Below are positions 1 to 7,324 of a DNA stretch of 64,000 nt, piece after piece. Positions within the stretch are counted from its first letter, which is position 1. Each line of letters begins with the position of its first letter. Below the pieces are notes generated by a model. The model was not told the origin of the DNA. It did not search any database and saw only the letters and a program-made list of their open reading frames with translations. The translations under genes were made by a program, and so were the position numbers. Source of the DNA: Duganella sp. Root336D2 (GTDB lineage: Bacteria > Pseudomonadota > Gammaproteobacteria > Burkholderiales > Burkholderiaceae_D); assembly GCF_001425005.1 (NCBI RefSeq), contig NZ_LMDB01000033.1:393595-457594 (forward strand), read 5' to 3'.

Positions 1-784
1 GGGCTTGCAGCACCGGGCCGGCGTCGAAGATATCGACATAGCCTTCGTAGTGCAGGCCTTCCTGCTCCAGCAGGCGGCGCGCCGGCGCCGTGGCCTGGTG
101 CACCTTGCCGATGGCTTCCTGCGCGTCTTTGGGCAAGTAGTCAACATACAGGGGCTGGCGCGGCATCAGTTCGGCGATGAAGGACTTTTTGCCCAGCGCG
201 GTCAGGTCGTCCACGTGATGGAAGTCCATCTTGAAGAAGTAGCGGCCCAGGCCTTCGTAGAACGGCGAGGTGCCGTCTTCCGCCTGGTAGCCGCGCATCT
301 CGGCAATGATCTTCTGCTCGAACAGGTGCGGGAACTGGGCGATGAACAGGAAGCGCGATTTCGACAGCAGCTTGCCGTTATTGCCCTGGCGGTAGTCCGG
401 GTGCAGGAACAGGGAGCACAGCTCGGAGCAGCCGGTCAGGTCGTTCGACAGGTACAACGTATCCATGCGGGTGAACACGTTCAGCTCGCGGCTGGAGTGC
501 ACCAGGGTGCCGATGCGGTAGTTGTAGAACGGCTCGGTCAGGCCGACCGCGCCCTTGATGGCGCACACGCCGGCCAGGCGGCCAGTTTCGGTGTCTTCCA
601 TCACGAACATATAGTCTCGTTCTTCCGGCGGGATGGTTTCGGCGAAGGACGCCACCGCCACGGCGACGCGGTCGCCCATCATCTTCATGTCCGGCTTGAG
701 CGTGGTCATGCCGGTGCCAACCTGGCTGGCCAGGTTGAACAATCCGTCCAGGTCATTCGCTTTAATGGCGCGTACAACTAGCAT
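1..784 (-). CDS. aruG: Arginine N-succinyltransferase, second (beta-type) subunit, 3' end cut by window edge
   Basis: AstA-family acyltransferase that transfers succinyl from succinyl-CoA to the alpha-amino group of arginine, the first step of the AST/ARU arginine degradation pathway; cytoplasmic. The protein begins MLVVRAIKANDLDGLFNLA and carries AstA-type blocks such as YRIGTLVHSSRELNVF and RYFFKMDFHHVDDLT. It is a paralogue of the gene immediately upstream (FFKMDF and RSRLL/KSRFLF blocks shared), as in Pseudomonas, where AruF and AruG form a heteromer. About 261 residues are visible out of the usual ~340, and the gene runs off the left edge. The start lies 14 bp after the aruF stop, so the two are almost certainly co-transcribed. 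Which paralogue is alpha and which is beta is assigned from gene order. Confidence 0.93.
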   Translation of the reverse strand, partial: MLVVRAIKANDLDGLFNLASQVGTGMTTLKPDMKMMGDRVAVAVASFAETIPPEERDYMFVMEDTETGRLAGVCAIKGAVGLTEPFYNYRIGTLVHSSRELNVFTRMDTLYLSNDLTGCSELCSLFLHPDYRQGNNGKLLSKSRFLFIAQFPHLFEQKIIAEMRGYQAEDGTSPFYEGLGRYFFKMDFHHVDDLTALGKKSFIAELMPRQPLYVDYLPKDAQEAIGKVHQATAPARRLLEQEGLHYEGYVDIFDAGPVLQA

Positions 785-798
785 AGGTATTCTCGTTC

Positions 799-1830
799 TT
801 AAATGCGGACGCAGGTCACGGTGTCGCCTTCTTCCACGCGCAGGATTTCCTGGGCGTGCCTGGACAGGCAGACGGTATCGGTATTTTCCAGCGGTGCGCA
901 GTTGATGGTCACCGCGCGGAAGCGCTGGTCGGGGCCGGTCGACACGGCATACGTCGCCACCGCATCGCTCGCTTGCGTGCCGTTCGCGCTGGCCACGCGG
1001 CGCGGCAGCGACGAAGAGAAGGTACGCAGCGTGTGCTTGTGCGCCTGCAGGATCGGGCCGCCGTCGAAGATGTCGATGTACTCGTCGGCTTCGAAGCCTT
1101 CGGAAGTCAGCAGGTTGAACGCCAGCTCGCCGCTCGGATGGATCTGGCCCATCACGGCTTGCGCATCGCCCGGCAGCAGCGGCACGTAGACCGGATAGTG
1201 CGGCATCAGTTCCACGATCAGGGTGCGGTTACGGGCGCCGCCGATCACGCGCTCGGCATCGAGGAAATCCATCTTGAAGAATTTGCGGCCCAGCGCATCC
1301 CAGAACGGCGAGCCGCCGTTTTCATCGGTCAGGCCGGCCAGCGGCACGAAAAAGCGGTCGCCGAAGCGGTGCGGCGACTGCACTGCATACAGCAGGCGGG
1401 AACGCGACAGCAACGCCGCTTCCGGACGCTGCGCCACGCTGGCGTCGACGTAGAAGCCGGACAATTGCGAGTAGGCGGTCAGCTCGGAGCACAACGTCAG
1501 CGCGTGCACGCTATGGCTGATGTTCAGGTCGCGCGAGACCTGCTGGATAACGTCGTTGCGGAAGGAGAAGTAGGTGCCGTTCGAGCCTGCGGAGGCGTGG
1601 ATGGCGGCGGTACCGGCGATCTTCCTGTCGGCCAGCGACTCCATCACGAACATATACGATTCTTCGCTCGGGATATCGACGTGGGCGGCGAAGGAAGCGA
1701 TGGAACGCTCGACTGCCTGCTCGATCTTTTCGCGCGTCTTCGGCAGGGTATGGACACCCGGCATGCTGACCGCGGCCAGTGACTCGAGGGCGGCGATGTC
1801 GGCGGTTTCTACCGGACGGACTACGTACAT
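799..1830 (-). CDS. aruF: Arginine N-succinyltransferase, first (alpha-type) subunit
   Basis: 343-residue AstA-family protein, full length for the family, starting MYVVRPVETADIAALESLA. It contains family blocks such as YVDASVAQRPEAALLSRSR (near 130) and ALGRKFFKMDFLDAERVIG (near 185). It should catalyse succinyl-CoA + arginine to N2-succinylarginine, together with the downstream paralogue. The ATG at 1830 is preceded by a good ribosome binding site (GGAGCACCC on the minus strand). Gene order astC-aruF-aruG matches the P. aeruginosa aru operon and differs from the single astA of enterics. A 128-bp gap holding a nested palindromic repeat separates it from astC, which could lower expression of aruF/aruG relative to astC (inference). 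Confidence 0.94.
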   Translation of the reverse strand: MYVVRPVETADIAALESLAAVSMPGVHTLPKTREKIEQAVERSIASFAAHVDIPSEESYMFVMESLADRKIAGTAAIHASAGSNGTYFSFRNDVIQQVSRDLNISHSVHALTLCSELTAYSQLSGFYVDASVAQRPEAALLSRSRLLYAVQSPHRFGDRFFVPLAGLTDENGGSPFWDALGRKFFKMDFLDAERVIGGARNRTLIVELMPHYPVYVPLLPGDAQAVMGQIHPSGELAFNLLTSEGFEADEYIDIFDGGPILQAHKHTLRTFSSSLPRRVASANGTQASDAVATYAVSTGPDQRFRAVTINCAPLENTDTVCLSRHAQEILRVEEGDTVTCVRI

Positions 1831-1862
1831 GGGTGCTCCTCTTTATTCTTCTCTAAAACAAG

Positions 1863-1959
1863 AAACCGGTAAATCTGGGTCAGGCACAAGTGCCTGACCC
1901 GACCCGCAACTGTCGCAGGTCGGGTCTGACCCTTGGGTCAGACCCTGGTTTACCGGTTT
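1863..1959. repeat. Nested palindromic intergenic element between astC and aruF
   Basis: A 97-bp element with an outer 11-bp inverted repeat (AAACCGGTAAA at 1863-1873, TTTACCGGTTT at 1949-1959). It encloses two strong hairpins: GGGTCAGGCAC/GTGCCTGACCC (1877-1900, 2-nt loop) and GGGTCTGACCC/GGGTCAGACCC (1922-1945, 2-nt loop). Between them lies a weaker pair, GACCCG (901-906 of the second kilobase) and CGGGTC (1921-1926). Its right edge supplies the first base of the astC stop codon (TAA at 1961-1959). It resembles REP/MITE-type repeats rather than a classic terminator, because no long U-tract follows. Confidence 0.8.
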
Positions 1960-3200
1960 TAGGCCTTGGTCAGCTCAGCAATCGCCACGCGGATGATGCG
2001 GTCCGCCTCATCGATCTGCGCGTCGCTCACGATCAGCGCAGGCGCCAGGCGCACCACGTCCATGCCGGCGATCAGGATCATCAGGCCCTGTGCTTCGGCA
2101 GCGCGCTGGATATCCTTGGAACGGCCCTTGAACGGCTCGGCCACAACCAGGCCCAGCAGCAGGCCGGCGCCGCGCACGGCGGAGAACACTTGCGGGAAGT
2201 CGCGCACCAGGCCTTCCAGCTTGCCGATCAGCTTCTCGGACGCCTCTTTCACGCGCGCCAGGAACGCCGGCTGGTTGATGGTTTCCAGCACGGTCAGCGC
2301 CACGGTGGCAGCCAGCGGGTTGCCGCCGTAGGTGGTGCCGTGGGTGCCCACGGCCAGGTGCTTGGCCAGCTCTTCGGTAGTCAGCATGGCGCCGATCGGG
2401 TAGCCGTTGCCCAGCGCCTTGGCCGAGGTCAGGATGTCCGGGGTCACGCCATAGCCCTGGTAAGCGAACAGGGAACCGGTACGGCCCATGCCGCACTGCA
2501 CTTCGTCGAAGATCAGCACGGCGCCGACCTTGTCGCACAGCTCGCGCAGGGTCTTCAGGTATTCAGGATTGCCCGGCATCACGCCGCCCTCGCCCTGCAC
2601 CGGCTCCACGATCACGGCGCAGACGTCGTCGCCGATGGCGGCCTTGGCCGCTTCGATATCGTTATACGGGATGTGGTCGATCGATGGCGGCAGCGGCTCG
2701 AAGCCTTCGGTGTACTTGGCCTGGCCGCCGACGGACACGGTGAACAGGGTACGGCCGTGGAAGGAGTTCAGGCAGGATACGATGCGCGGCTTCTTGTCGC
2801 CGTACTTGGCGTGGGCAGCCTTACGGGCCAGCTTCAGGGCCGCTTCATTGGCTTCGGCGCCGGAATTGCAGAAGAAGGCACGGTCGGCGAAGGTCGCTTC
2901 GGTCAGGGCCAGGGCCAGGCGCAGCACTGGCTCGTTGGTGTAGCCGTTGCCCAGGTGCCACAGGGTGTTGGCTTGCCTGGTCAGCGCTTCCACCAGGACC
3001 GGGTTGCAATGGCCCAGGGACGCCACGGCAATGCCGGAGGTGAAGTCCAGGTAATGCTTGCCGTTCTGGTCCCACAAGTCCAGCCCCGCTGCCCGCACTG
3101 GCACCATCTGGGCAGGTGCGTAGGTCGGGACCAGCACCTCGTCGAAGGTGGCGCGGGTTACAGGGCGGGTGGTAACAGTCGAGTCAAGCTTGGCGTTCAT
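1959..3200 (-). CDS. astC: Succinylornithine transaminase / acetylornithine aminotransferase
   Basis: 413-residue class III PLP aminotransferase. The PLP lysine is K261 in TSAKALGNGYPIG, the ring-contacting aspartate is D232 in LIFDEVQCGMGRTG, and the phosphate-binding SGAEANEAALKLAR block is near 113. In this operon it should convert N-succinylornithine + 2-oxoglutarate to succinylglutamate semialdehyde + glutamate; the same enzyme can act as acetylornithine aminotransferase (ArgD), as known for AruC/AstC. It is the first gene of the aru run, followed by aruF and aruG. An ArgR-like half site lies 55 bp upstream of the start. An ArgD-only role is the main alternative, but the neighbours favour catabolism. 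Confidence 0.94.
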   Translation of the reverse strand: MNAKLDSTVTTRPVTRATFDEVLVPTYAPAQMVPVRAAGLDLWDQNGKHYLDFTSGIAVASLGHCNPVLVEALTRQANTLWHLGNGYTNEPVLRLALALTEATFADRAFFCNSGAEANEAALKLARKAAHAKYGDKKPRIVSCLNSFHGRTLFTVSVGGQAKYTEGFEPLPPSIDHIPYNDIEAAKAAIGDDVCAVIVEPVQGEGGVMPGNPEYLKTLRELCDKVGAVLIFDEVQCGMGRTGSLFAYQGYGVTPDILTSAKALGNGYPIGAMLTTEELAKHLAVGTHGTTYGGNPLAATVALTVLETINQPAFLARVKEASEKLIGKLEGLVRDFPQVFSAVRGAGLLLGLVVAEPFKGRSKDIQRAAEAQGLMILIAGMDVVRLAPALIVSDAQIDEADRIIRVAIAELTKA

Positions 3201-3254
3201 AGCAAATCCCCATCAATGGTAAGGTGTACTGCATTGTAAAAGCGGGGATGCTAA

Positions 3255-3275
3255 AACTCTTTTGAATCTGCGACA
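3255..3275 (-). promoter_or_regulatory. Probable ArgR (AraC-type) half site upstream of astC
   Basis: On the minus strand this reads TGTCGC, 8 bases, AA, 5 bases. That is an exact match to the half-site consensus TGTCGCN8AAN5 reported for P. aeruginosa ArgR (consensus from memory). A second, degenerate copy (GCTAAC-N8-AA) follows in direct repeat 21 bp further upstream. The site lies 55-75 bp before the astC ATG, immediately after the gene for the likely cognate regulator. Binding is inferred. Confidence 0.55.
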
Positions 3276-3291
3276 AGGATTTTCAAAATTG

Positions 3292-4227
3292 TTAGCCTTG
3301 GAGCTTGCGTTGCCGCTCCTCTCGCGGCGTATTGCCGAAAAGCGTGCCGAAAGCCGTGGAGAAATGCGATCCCGATGAGAACCCGCACATCAGCCCTACC
3401 TGCACTATGGAATGGTTTGTTTCTAAAAGTAATTGCCGCGCCCGTTGCAGGCGCAGCTCAAGGTAGTAACGCGAAGGCAGCGAACCCAGGTACTGCTTGA
3501 ACAAGCGCTCGAGCTGGCGCCGCGACAGGCCCACCAGCCCGGCGATATCGTCGGTCGACAGCGGCTCCTCGATATTCGCCTCCATCAGGGTCACCGCCTC
3601 CGACAGCTTGGGCTGCAGCGCCCCGAAACGCGCCTGCAGGGCCACCCGCTGCCGCTCCTCCGAGGAGCGCACGCGGTCGATGCACAAGGCTTCCTTGATC
3701 TCGGCCTGCACGTTGGCGCCGAACAGCGCCTCGATCAGCGTCAGCGAAAAATCGATCGAGGCCGCCCCGCCGCAGCATGAAACCAGCCGCCCATCGATCT
3801 CGAACAGATTCGGTGTGAGTATGGCGCGCTCGGTGACATCCTCGGTTTCCGCATACAGCGCCCATGGCAAGGCAATGCGCGCGCCGCCCGCCGCGCCGGT
3901 CTGGGCCAGCCACAGCACGCCGGCACCGACCCCGCCCCAATACTCGGCTTCGCGGCAACGCTCGATCACCGCGCGCAGTTCGGCATCGGACGGGCGCGCC
4001 GAACCCTCGTCCGCGACCAGCAGGGCCAACTGCCAGTCGCCCGCCATGCCGCCAGCCTGCGCCGGCGTGATGACGTCGAGCCGGAAACTGCCATTCAGGA
4101 TGCGCTGGGCCAGCCGCAGGGGCTGCACCAATCCGGACCAGGCCAGGCTGTCCGGCTCGCCCGCATTCACCAGCAGCATGCGCAGCGGCTGCTCCCGGGT
4201 CAGGCGACTAAGTTGAGCAAATGACAT
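3292..4227 (-). CDS. argR: AraC/GlxA-family regulator, probable arginine catabolism activator ArgR
   Basis: 311 residues: an N-terminal DJ-1/PfpI (GATase1-like) domain (about 15-190), then an AraC-type double helix-turn-helix (about 215-308) with the typical run LVGLSRRQLERLFKQYLG and, in the second HTH, GLMCGFSSGSHFSTAFG. This architecture is that of P. aeruginosa ArgR, which activates aru genes in response to arginine. The gene sits directly upstream of astC on the same strand, 91 bp away, with an ArgR-like site between them. It starts 3 bp after the stop of the DMT transporter gene, so these two are probably co-transcribed. Other GlxA-family regulators (for example of carnitine or choline catabolism) look similar, so the target is inferred from context. 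Confidence 0.82.
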   Translation of the reverse strand: MSFAQLSRLTREQPLRMLLVNAGEPDSLAWSGLVQPLRLAQRILNGSFRLDVITPAQAGGMAGDWQLALLVADEGSARPSDAELRAVIERCREAEYWGGVGAGVLWLAQTGAAGGARIALPWALYAETEDVTERAILTPNLFEIDGRLVSCCGGAASIDFSLTLIEALFGANVQAEIKEALCIDRVRSSEERQRVALQARFGALQPKLSEAVTLMEANIEEPLSTDDIAGLVGLSRRQLERLFKQYLGSLPSRYYLELRLQRARQLLLETNHSIVQVGLMCGFSSGSHFSTAFGTLFGNTPREERQRKLQG

Positions 4228-4230
4228 CTT

Positions 4231-5148
4231 CTATTCAGGGACAAGCGCCGACGCCGGGCGCTCAGGGGTATTCCATTGGCTGACAATCATACCGGAGATC
4301 AACAGTACCGCGCCCAGCAGTTGCATCACGCCCATGGTTTCGCCCAGCCAGAAATAGCCGAAAATGGCCGCGCTGGCGGGTTCGAAGGCGTAAATCACGG
4401 CCGCCTCATTGGCAGTGGCATGGCTCTGGCCCCAGGTTTGCAGGGAAATGATGGCCGCGGTGGCGACCACTCCCAGGTATACCAGGTTCCATTTATAGGT
4501 CAGCAGGCTCAGCCAGATATAGCTGTAGTAATCCGGGGCATCGTTCGGCACGTCGATCACGCCACGCGGCACTTCGCGCAGCAGGATCCACAGCCCGGCA
4601 AACAGGGCCACGGTCCAGATCTGGGCCACGGTCAGCGTCATCAGGCGCTCGACCTTGCGTGAAAACTGCTCCATCACCTTGATGTACAGGCCGAACAGGA
4701 AAGCCGCCGCCAGCGCCAGCGAATCGCCGCGGCTCCATGTAAAGCTGCCCTCCCAGCACAGGGCGAACAGGCCGCCGATGGCCAGGATCAGGGCCAGCAC
4801 GATGCGCTTGTCCGGCCACTTGCCCATGGCAATACCCAGCAGCGGCACGACCAGAACGTTCAGGCCGCAGATGAAGGCATTGCGGTTGGAGGAAGTCTGG
4901 CTCAGGCCTTCGACCTGGGTCAGGTAACAGAAGAACAGCAGCACCCCGGCCAGGAAGCCATAGTGCAGGTCGCGCCATTTGGCGCGCAGCAGGAAGGGAG
5001 ATAACAATACGCCGGCAATCGCGAAGCGCGACACCACGATCCAGTTGGCCGACAGGTTGTCGGTCATATCCTTCATCGCCGGGAAGGTGGTACCCCAGAC
5101 AAGGGTCACCACCAGCAGGGCCAGGATACCGCGCGCGTGTAGGGGCAT
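4231..5148 (-). CDS. EamA/DMT-family transporter
   Basis: 305-residue integral inner-membrane protein with about ten predicted helices arranged as two EamA repeats (about 7-135 and 150-292). The first repeat has LLVVTLVWGTTFPAMKD and the second ends LGAVLLISGMIVSQW. Members export amino acids or other small metabolites. The gene lies 3 bp upstream of the ArgR-like regulator on the same strand and diverges from a MarR regulator gene. Either regulator may control it; the substrate cannot be read from sequence. An amino acid related to arginine metabolism is a reasonable guess only from position. Confidence 0.85.
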   Translation of the reverse strand: MPLHARGILALLVVTLVWGTTFPAMKDMTDNLSANWIVVSRFAIAGVLLSPFLLRAKWRDLHYGFLAGVLLFFCYLTQVEGLSQTSSNRNAFICGLNVLVVPLLGIAMGKWPDKRIVLALILAIGGLFALCWEGSFTWSRGDSLALAAAFLFGLYIKVMEQFSRKVERLMTLTVAQIWTVALFAGLWILLREVPRGVIDVPNDAPDYYSYIWLSLLTYKWNLVYLGVVATAAIISLQTWGQSHATANEAAVIYAFEPASAAIFGYFWLGETMGVMQLLGAVLLISGMIVSQWNTPERPASALVPE

Positions 5149-5214
5149 GGCGAAAACACCATCTTGTTATAAGTTTGCATATAGTAACCGATGGAGGACG
5201 AGGCTGGCGGGCGC

Positions 5215-5220
5215 TATAAT
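5215..5220 (+). promoter_or_regulatory. Consensus -10 box 7 nt before the marR-type start codon
   Basis: A perfect TATAAT ends 7 nt before the ATG at 5228, and no Shine-Dalgarno sequence is visible between them. Transcription would begin at or next to the start codon, giving a leaderless mRNA. No good -35 is seen at 17 nt (TGGAGG). Just upstream, GTTA...TAAC (5166-5188) is a weak imperfect palindrome that could be a MarR operator. Confidence 0.55.
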
Positions 5221-5227
5221 CCGGTGC

Positions 5228-5665
5228 ATGGGAGAGCGATATTTGAAAAGCATCCGGCTTCTGGCCGAATGCATGCAGGGGTTTGAGAGATGGTCCGGCG
5301 AACATGTTCGCCAGCTTGGCCTCACCCACGCACAATTCGATATCATTGCCACATTGGGCAACACCCCCGGCATGAGCTACAAGGAGCTGGGCGAACGCAC
5401 CCTGATCACCAAAGGTACCCTGACCGGCGTCATTGAACGCCTGGAACAGAAGGGCCTGGTGGAACGGGAACGCAATGCCGACGACAAGCGCTCCTTTTTC
5501 GTGCGCCTGACAGCGGCGGGCGAGCAGCTGTTTGCCGAGGTGTTTCCTGTTATTGTCGCTAAAGGCGTGCAGTTGTTTTCCGACTATAGCGACGCCGATT
5601 ATGAAGCCCTGGAACGCACCCTGGCCGGGCTGAAGGCCACGATCAGTGCCGGTTCACCACTATAA
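5228..5665 (+). CDS. MarR-family transcriptional regulator
   Basis: 145-residue winged-helix regulator. The recognition region spans MSYKELGERTLITKGTLTGV (about 51-70), followed by the wing VERERNADDKRSFFVRLT (about 80-97), with dimerisation helices at both ends. The ATG at 5228 is chosen because the protein then has normal MarR length and the frame upstream overlaps the divergent DMT transporter gene. A TATAAT box sits 7 nt before this ATG, so the transcript may be leaderless. It is divergent from the EamA transporter gene with 79 bp between starts, a common arrangement for a repressor and the exporter it controls. Confidence 0.88.
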   Translation: MGERYLKSIRLLAECMQGFERWSGEHVRQLGLTHAQFDIIATLGNTPGMSYKELGERTLITKGTLTGVIERLEQKGLVERERNADDKRSFFVRLTAAGEQLFAEVFPVIVAKGVQLFSDYSDADYEALERTLAGLKATISAGSPL

Positions 5666-5677
5666 AGAACGAAAAGA

Positions 5678-5962
5678 ATGTTAAAGACCACCCTGCTGGA
5701 CGGCATCAAGCCGGCCAAATTCGACAAGCAAATCACCGGCAACCTGCTGCTGGAAAACGCCAGCGCCGAACTGGTGCGCAAGGAAAAACTGCTGATTGGC
5801 ATCCGCAATGAAGACGGCGACATCTACCGCCTGATCGGCGCCACCAAGCACAACAGCTTCACCAATGCAGTAGAAGAACTCGAAGACCTGGAACTGGTCG
5901 ACGAGCTGGGAGATGTCGAAGGCACCGTAGAAGGGTGCGACGCCATCTTCGGCGAAGGCTGA
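5678..5962 (+). CDS. Conserved small protein of unknown function
   Basis: 94-residue acidic, soluble protein (MLKTTLLDGIKPAKFDKQIT...) with no signal peptide or membrane segment. The C-terminal third is very rich in Glu and Asp (AVEELEDLELVDELGDVEG). It starts 12 bp after the MarR gene stop on the same strand, with a weak AACGAAAAG ribosome binding region, so it probably shares that transcript. I recognise no domain. Codon use and GC match the neighbours, supporting a real gene. Confidence 0.7.
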   Translation: MLKTTLLDGIKPAKFDKQITGNLLLENASAELVRKEKLLIGIRNEDGDIYRLIGATKHNSFTNAVEELEDLELVDELGDVEGTVEGCDAIFGEG

Positions 5963-6027
5963 GCTGGGCACCTGGCCAGTTTTTCACAACAACCACCCTG
6001 TCCTAGTTCCGCAGGGCAATTTCTGCT

Positions 6028-6033
6028 TATAAT
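6028..6033 (+). promoter_or_regulatory. Consensus -10 box 5 nt before the HDOD gene start
   Basis: A perfect TATAAT ends 5 nt before the ATG at 6039 (intervening TTCGC), leaving no space for a Shine-Dalgarno sequence. This suggests a leaderless transcript beginning at the start codon. No clear -35 hexamer is visible at 16-18 nt. Confidence 0.5.
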
Positions 6034-6038
6034 TTCGC

Positions 6039-6875
6039 ATGGACAGACTGGAAGCCTTCAAAGCAATTGCAGCCCAAGCCGGCCGCGGTGAGCTTACTTT
6101 CCCCACCAATATCGACGCGTCGATCAAGCTGCAGCGCGCGCTGAACGATGACAATTGCCATATCGACCTGGCTGCCAAGCTGGTGCAGGCCGACCCGCTG
6201 CTGGCGGCACGCACGGTGGCGATTGCCAACTCGGTGGCCTATAACCGTTCCGGCATGGAGATCTCCAGCGTCAAGACAGCGGTGCAGCGCCTTGGCGTAC
6301 GCACCCTGCAGTCGCTGGTGACCTCGGTGATCGTGCGCCAGCTCGGCACCAAGATCCGCAATCCCCTGCTCAAGGCCAAGGCCAACCAGCTGTGGGAGCA
6401 CACTGCCCACGTGGCGGCGCTGGCGCAGGTGATTGCGCGGCGCGTATCCCACGTCGATCCCGATACCGCCATGTTCGCCGGCATCGTGCACGAAGTGGGC
6501 GGCTTCTACATGCTGTCGCAGGCGGAAGCCTTCCCGGAAGCGATGGAAGGCGATCCGGAGGAATGGACCACCTACGGCGAAGTGCCGATCGGCCGCGGCG
6601 TGCTGCAAAAGCTGATGATTCCCGAGAATGTGATGAAGGGCGTGGAGGCCATGTGGGAAGGCATGCGCGCGCTGCCGCCGGAGAACCTGGGCGACACGCT
6701 GCTGCTGGCCAACGACTTGTCCCCGATCGCCTCGCCGCTGCACGCCCGCCCGGGCGCGACCTCGGTCGCCGCCGCCAGCACCATCGACTTCGCGGTCGGC
6801 GACGGCACCCTGGCCACCATCATGGAAGAATCGGCGGAGGAAGTGAAGTCCCTTACTTCCGCCCTGCTGCACTAG
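6039..6875 (+). CDS. HDOD domain protein
   Basis: 278-residue cytoplasmic protein with an HDOD (HD-related output) domain from about residue 20 to 210. Characteristic parts are LAAKLVQADPLLAARTVAIAN (about 44-64), AVQRLGVRTLQSLV (about 87-100) and AMFAGIVHEVGGFYMLS (about 147-163). HDOD proteins are regulatory relatives of HD phosphohydrolases, often lack catalytic metal residues, and act in signalling, motility or stress. Here the usual HD pair is replaced by HEVGG. The start has a TATAAT box 5 nt upstream. The 3' end overlaps the convergent secreted-protein gene by 23 bp. Specific function is unknown. Confidence 0.85.
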   Translation: MDRLEAFKAIAAQAGRGELTFPTNIDASIKLQRALNDDNCHIDLAAKLVQADPLLAARTVAIANSVAYNRSGMEISSVKTAVQRLGVRTLQSLVTSVIVRQLGTKIRNPLLKAKANQLWEHTAHVAALAQVIARRVSHVDPDTAMFAGIVHEVGGFYMLSQAEAFPEAMEGDPEEWTTYGEVPIGRGVLQKLMIPENVMKGVEAMWEGMRALPPENLGDTLLLANDLSPIASPLHARPGATSVAAASTIDFAVGDGTLATIMEESAEEVKSLTSALLH

Positions 6876-7290
6876 CACAGCTTGGCGCATGCAGGATGGC
6901 CGGCCCAGTCAGGTCGAACATCAGCATGACGCCTTCCTGCTTCAGCCCTCCCTTGGGCTGGTGCGGGCCGCGGAAGCCCACCATCAGGTAATGGGGCAGG
7001 CCGTCCCGGGGCAAGTGATACCATGATCCACTCAGGTCCACTTGCGCCAATGAACGCGACTTCACGCCAGCCAGGGCGCAGAGCGGCACGCTGACTGCGC
7101 GCCCATTCACCCTCAACGTCACTCCTTTTCGGGCCACCGGCCAACCGATCTGCAAGCGCGCATTTGCGTACTGCGCCGGGAGCTCCGGCATTGAACCGTC
7201 CGGCCGCAGGGTGAGGATGGTGTCGACATGCGCGTGTGCGCTCCCTGCGACCAGGCAAACCGCGAAGGCGGCGAGCGAGACTGCGCGCAT
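6853..7290 (-). CDS. Secreted protein of unknown function
   Basis: 145 residues with a clear Sec signal peptide (MRAVSLAAFAVCLVAGSAHA, cleavage after 20), then a small beta-rich domain with no family I can name (DTILTLRPDGSMPELPAQY, FRGPHQPKGGLKQEG). The start at 7290 is supported by CTGGAG 9 nt upstream and by the signal peptide; longer in-frame extensions would bury it. The gene is convergent with the HDOD gene (23-bp overlap) and lies 34 bp downstream of the YdhS-like flavoprotein on the same strand, so it may be co-transcribed with it. Likely periplasmic. Confidence 0.75.
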   Translation of the reverse strand: MRAVSLAAFAVCLVAGSAHAHVDTILTLRPDGSMPELPAQYANARLQIGWPVARKGVTLRVNGRAVSVPLCALAGVKSRSLAQVDLSGSWYHLPRDGLPHYLMVGFRGPHQPKGGLKQEGVMLMFDLTGPAILHAPSCASAAGRK

Positions 7291-7324
7291 GGTAAATCTC
7301 CAGCGTTGTTGAGGATTGCGGATT

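Noticed and set aside
5166..5188. GTTA...TAAC as MarR operator
   Set aside because: Symmetry is poor beyond four bases at each end, so it is mentioned only as a weak possibility.
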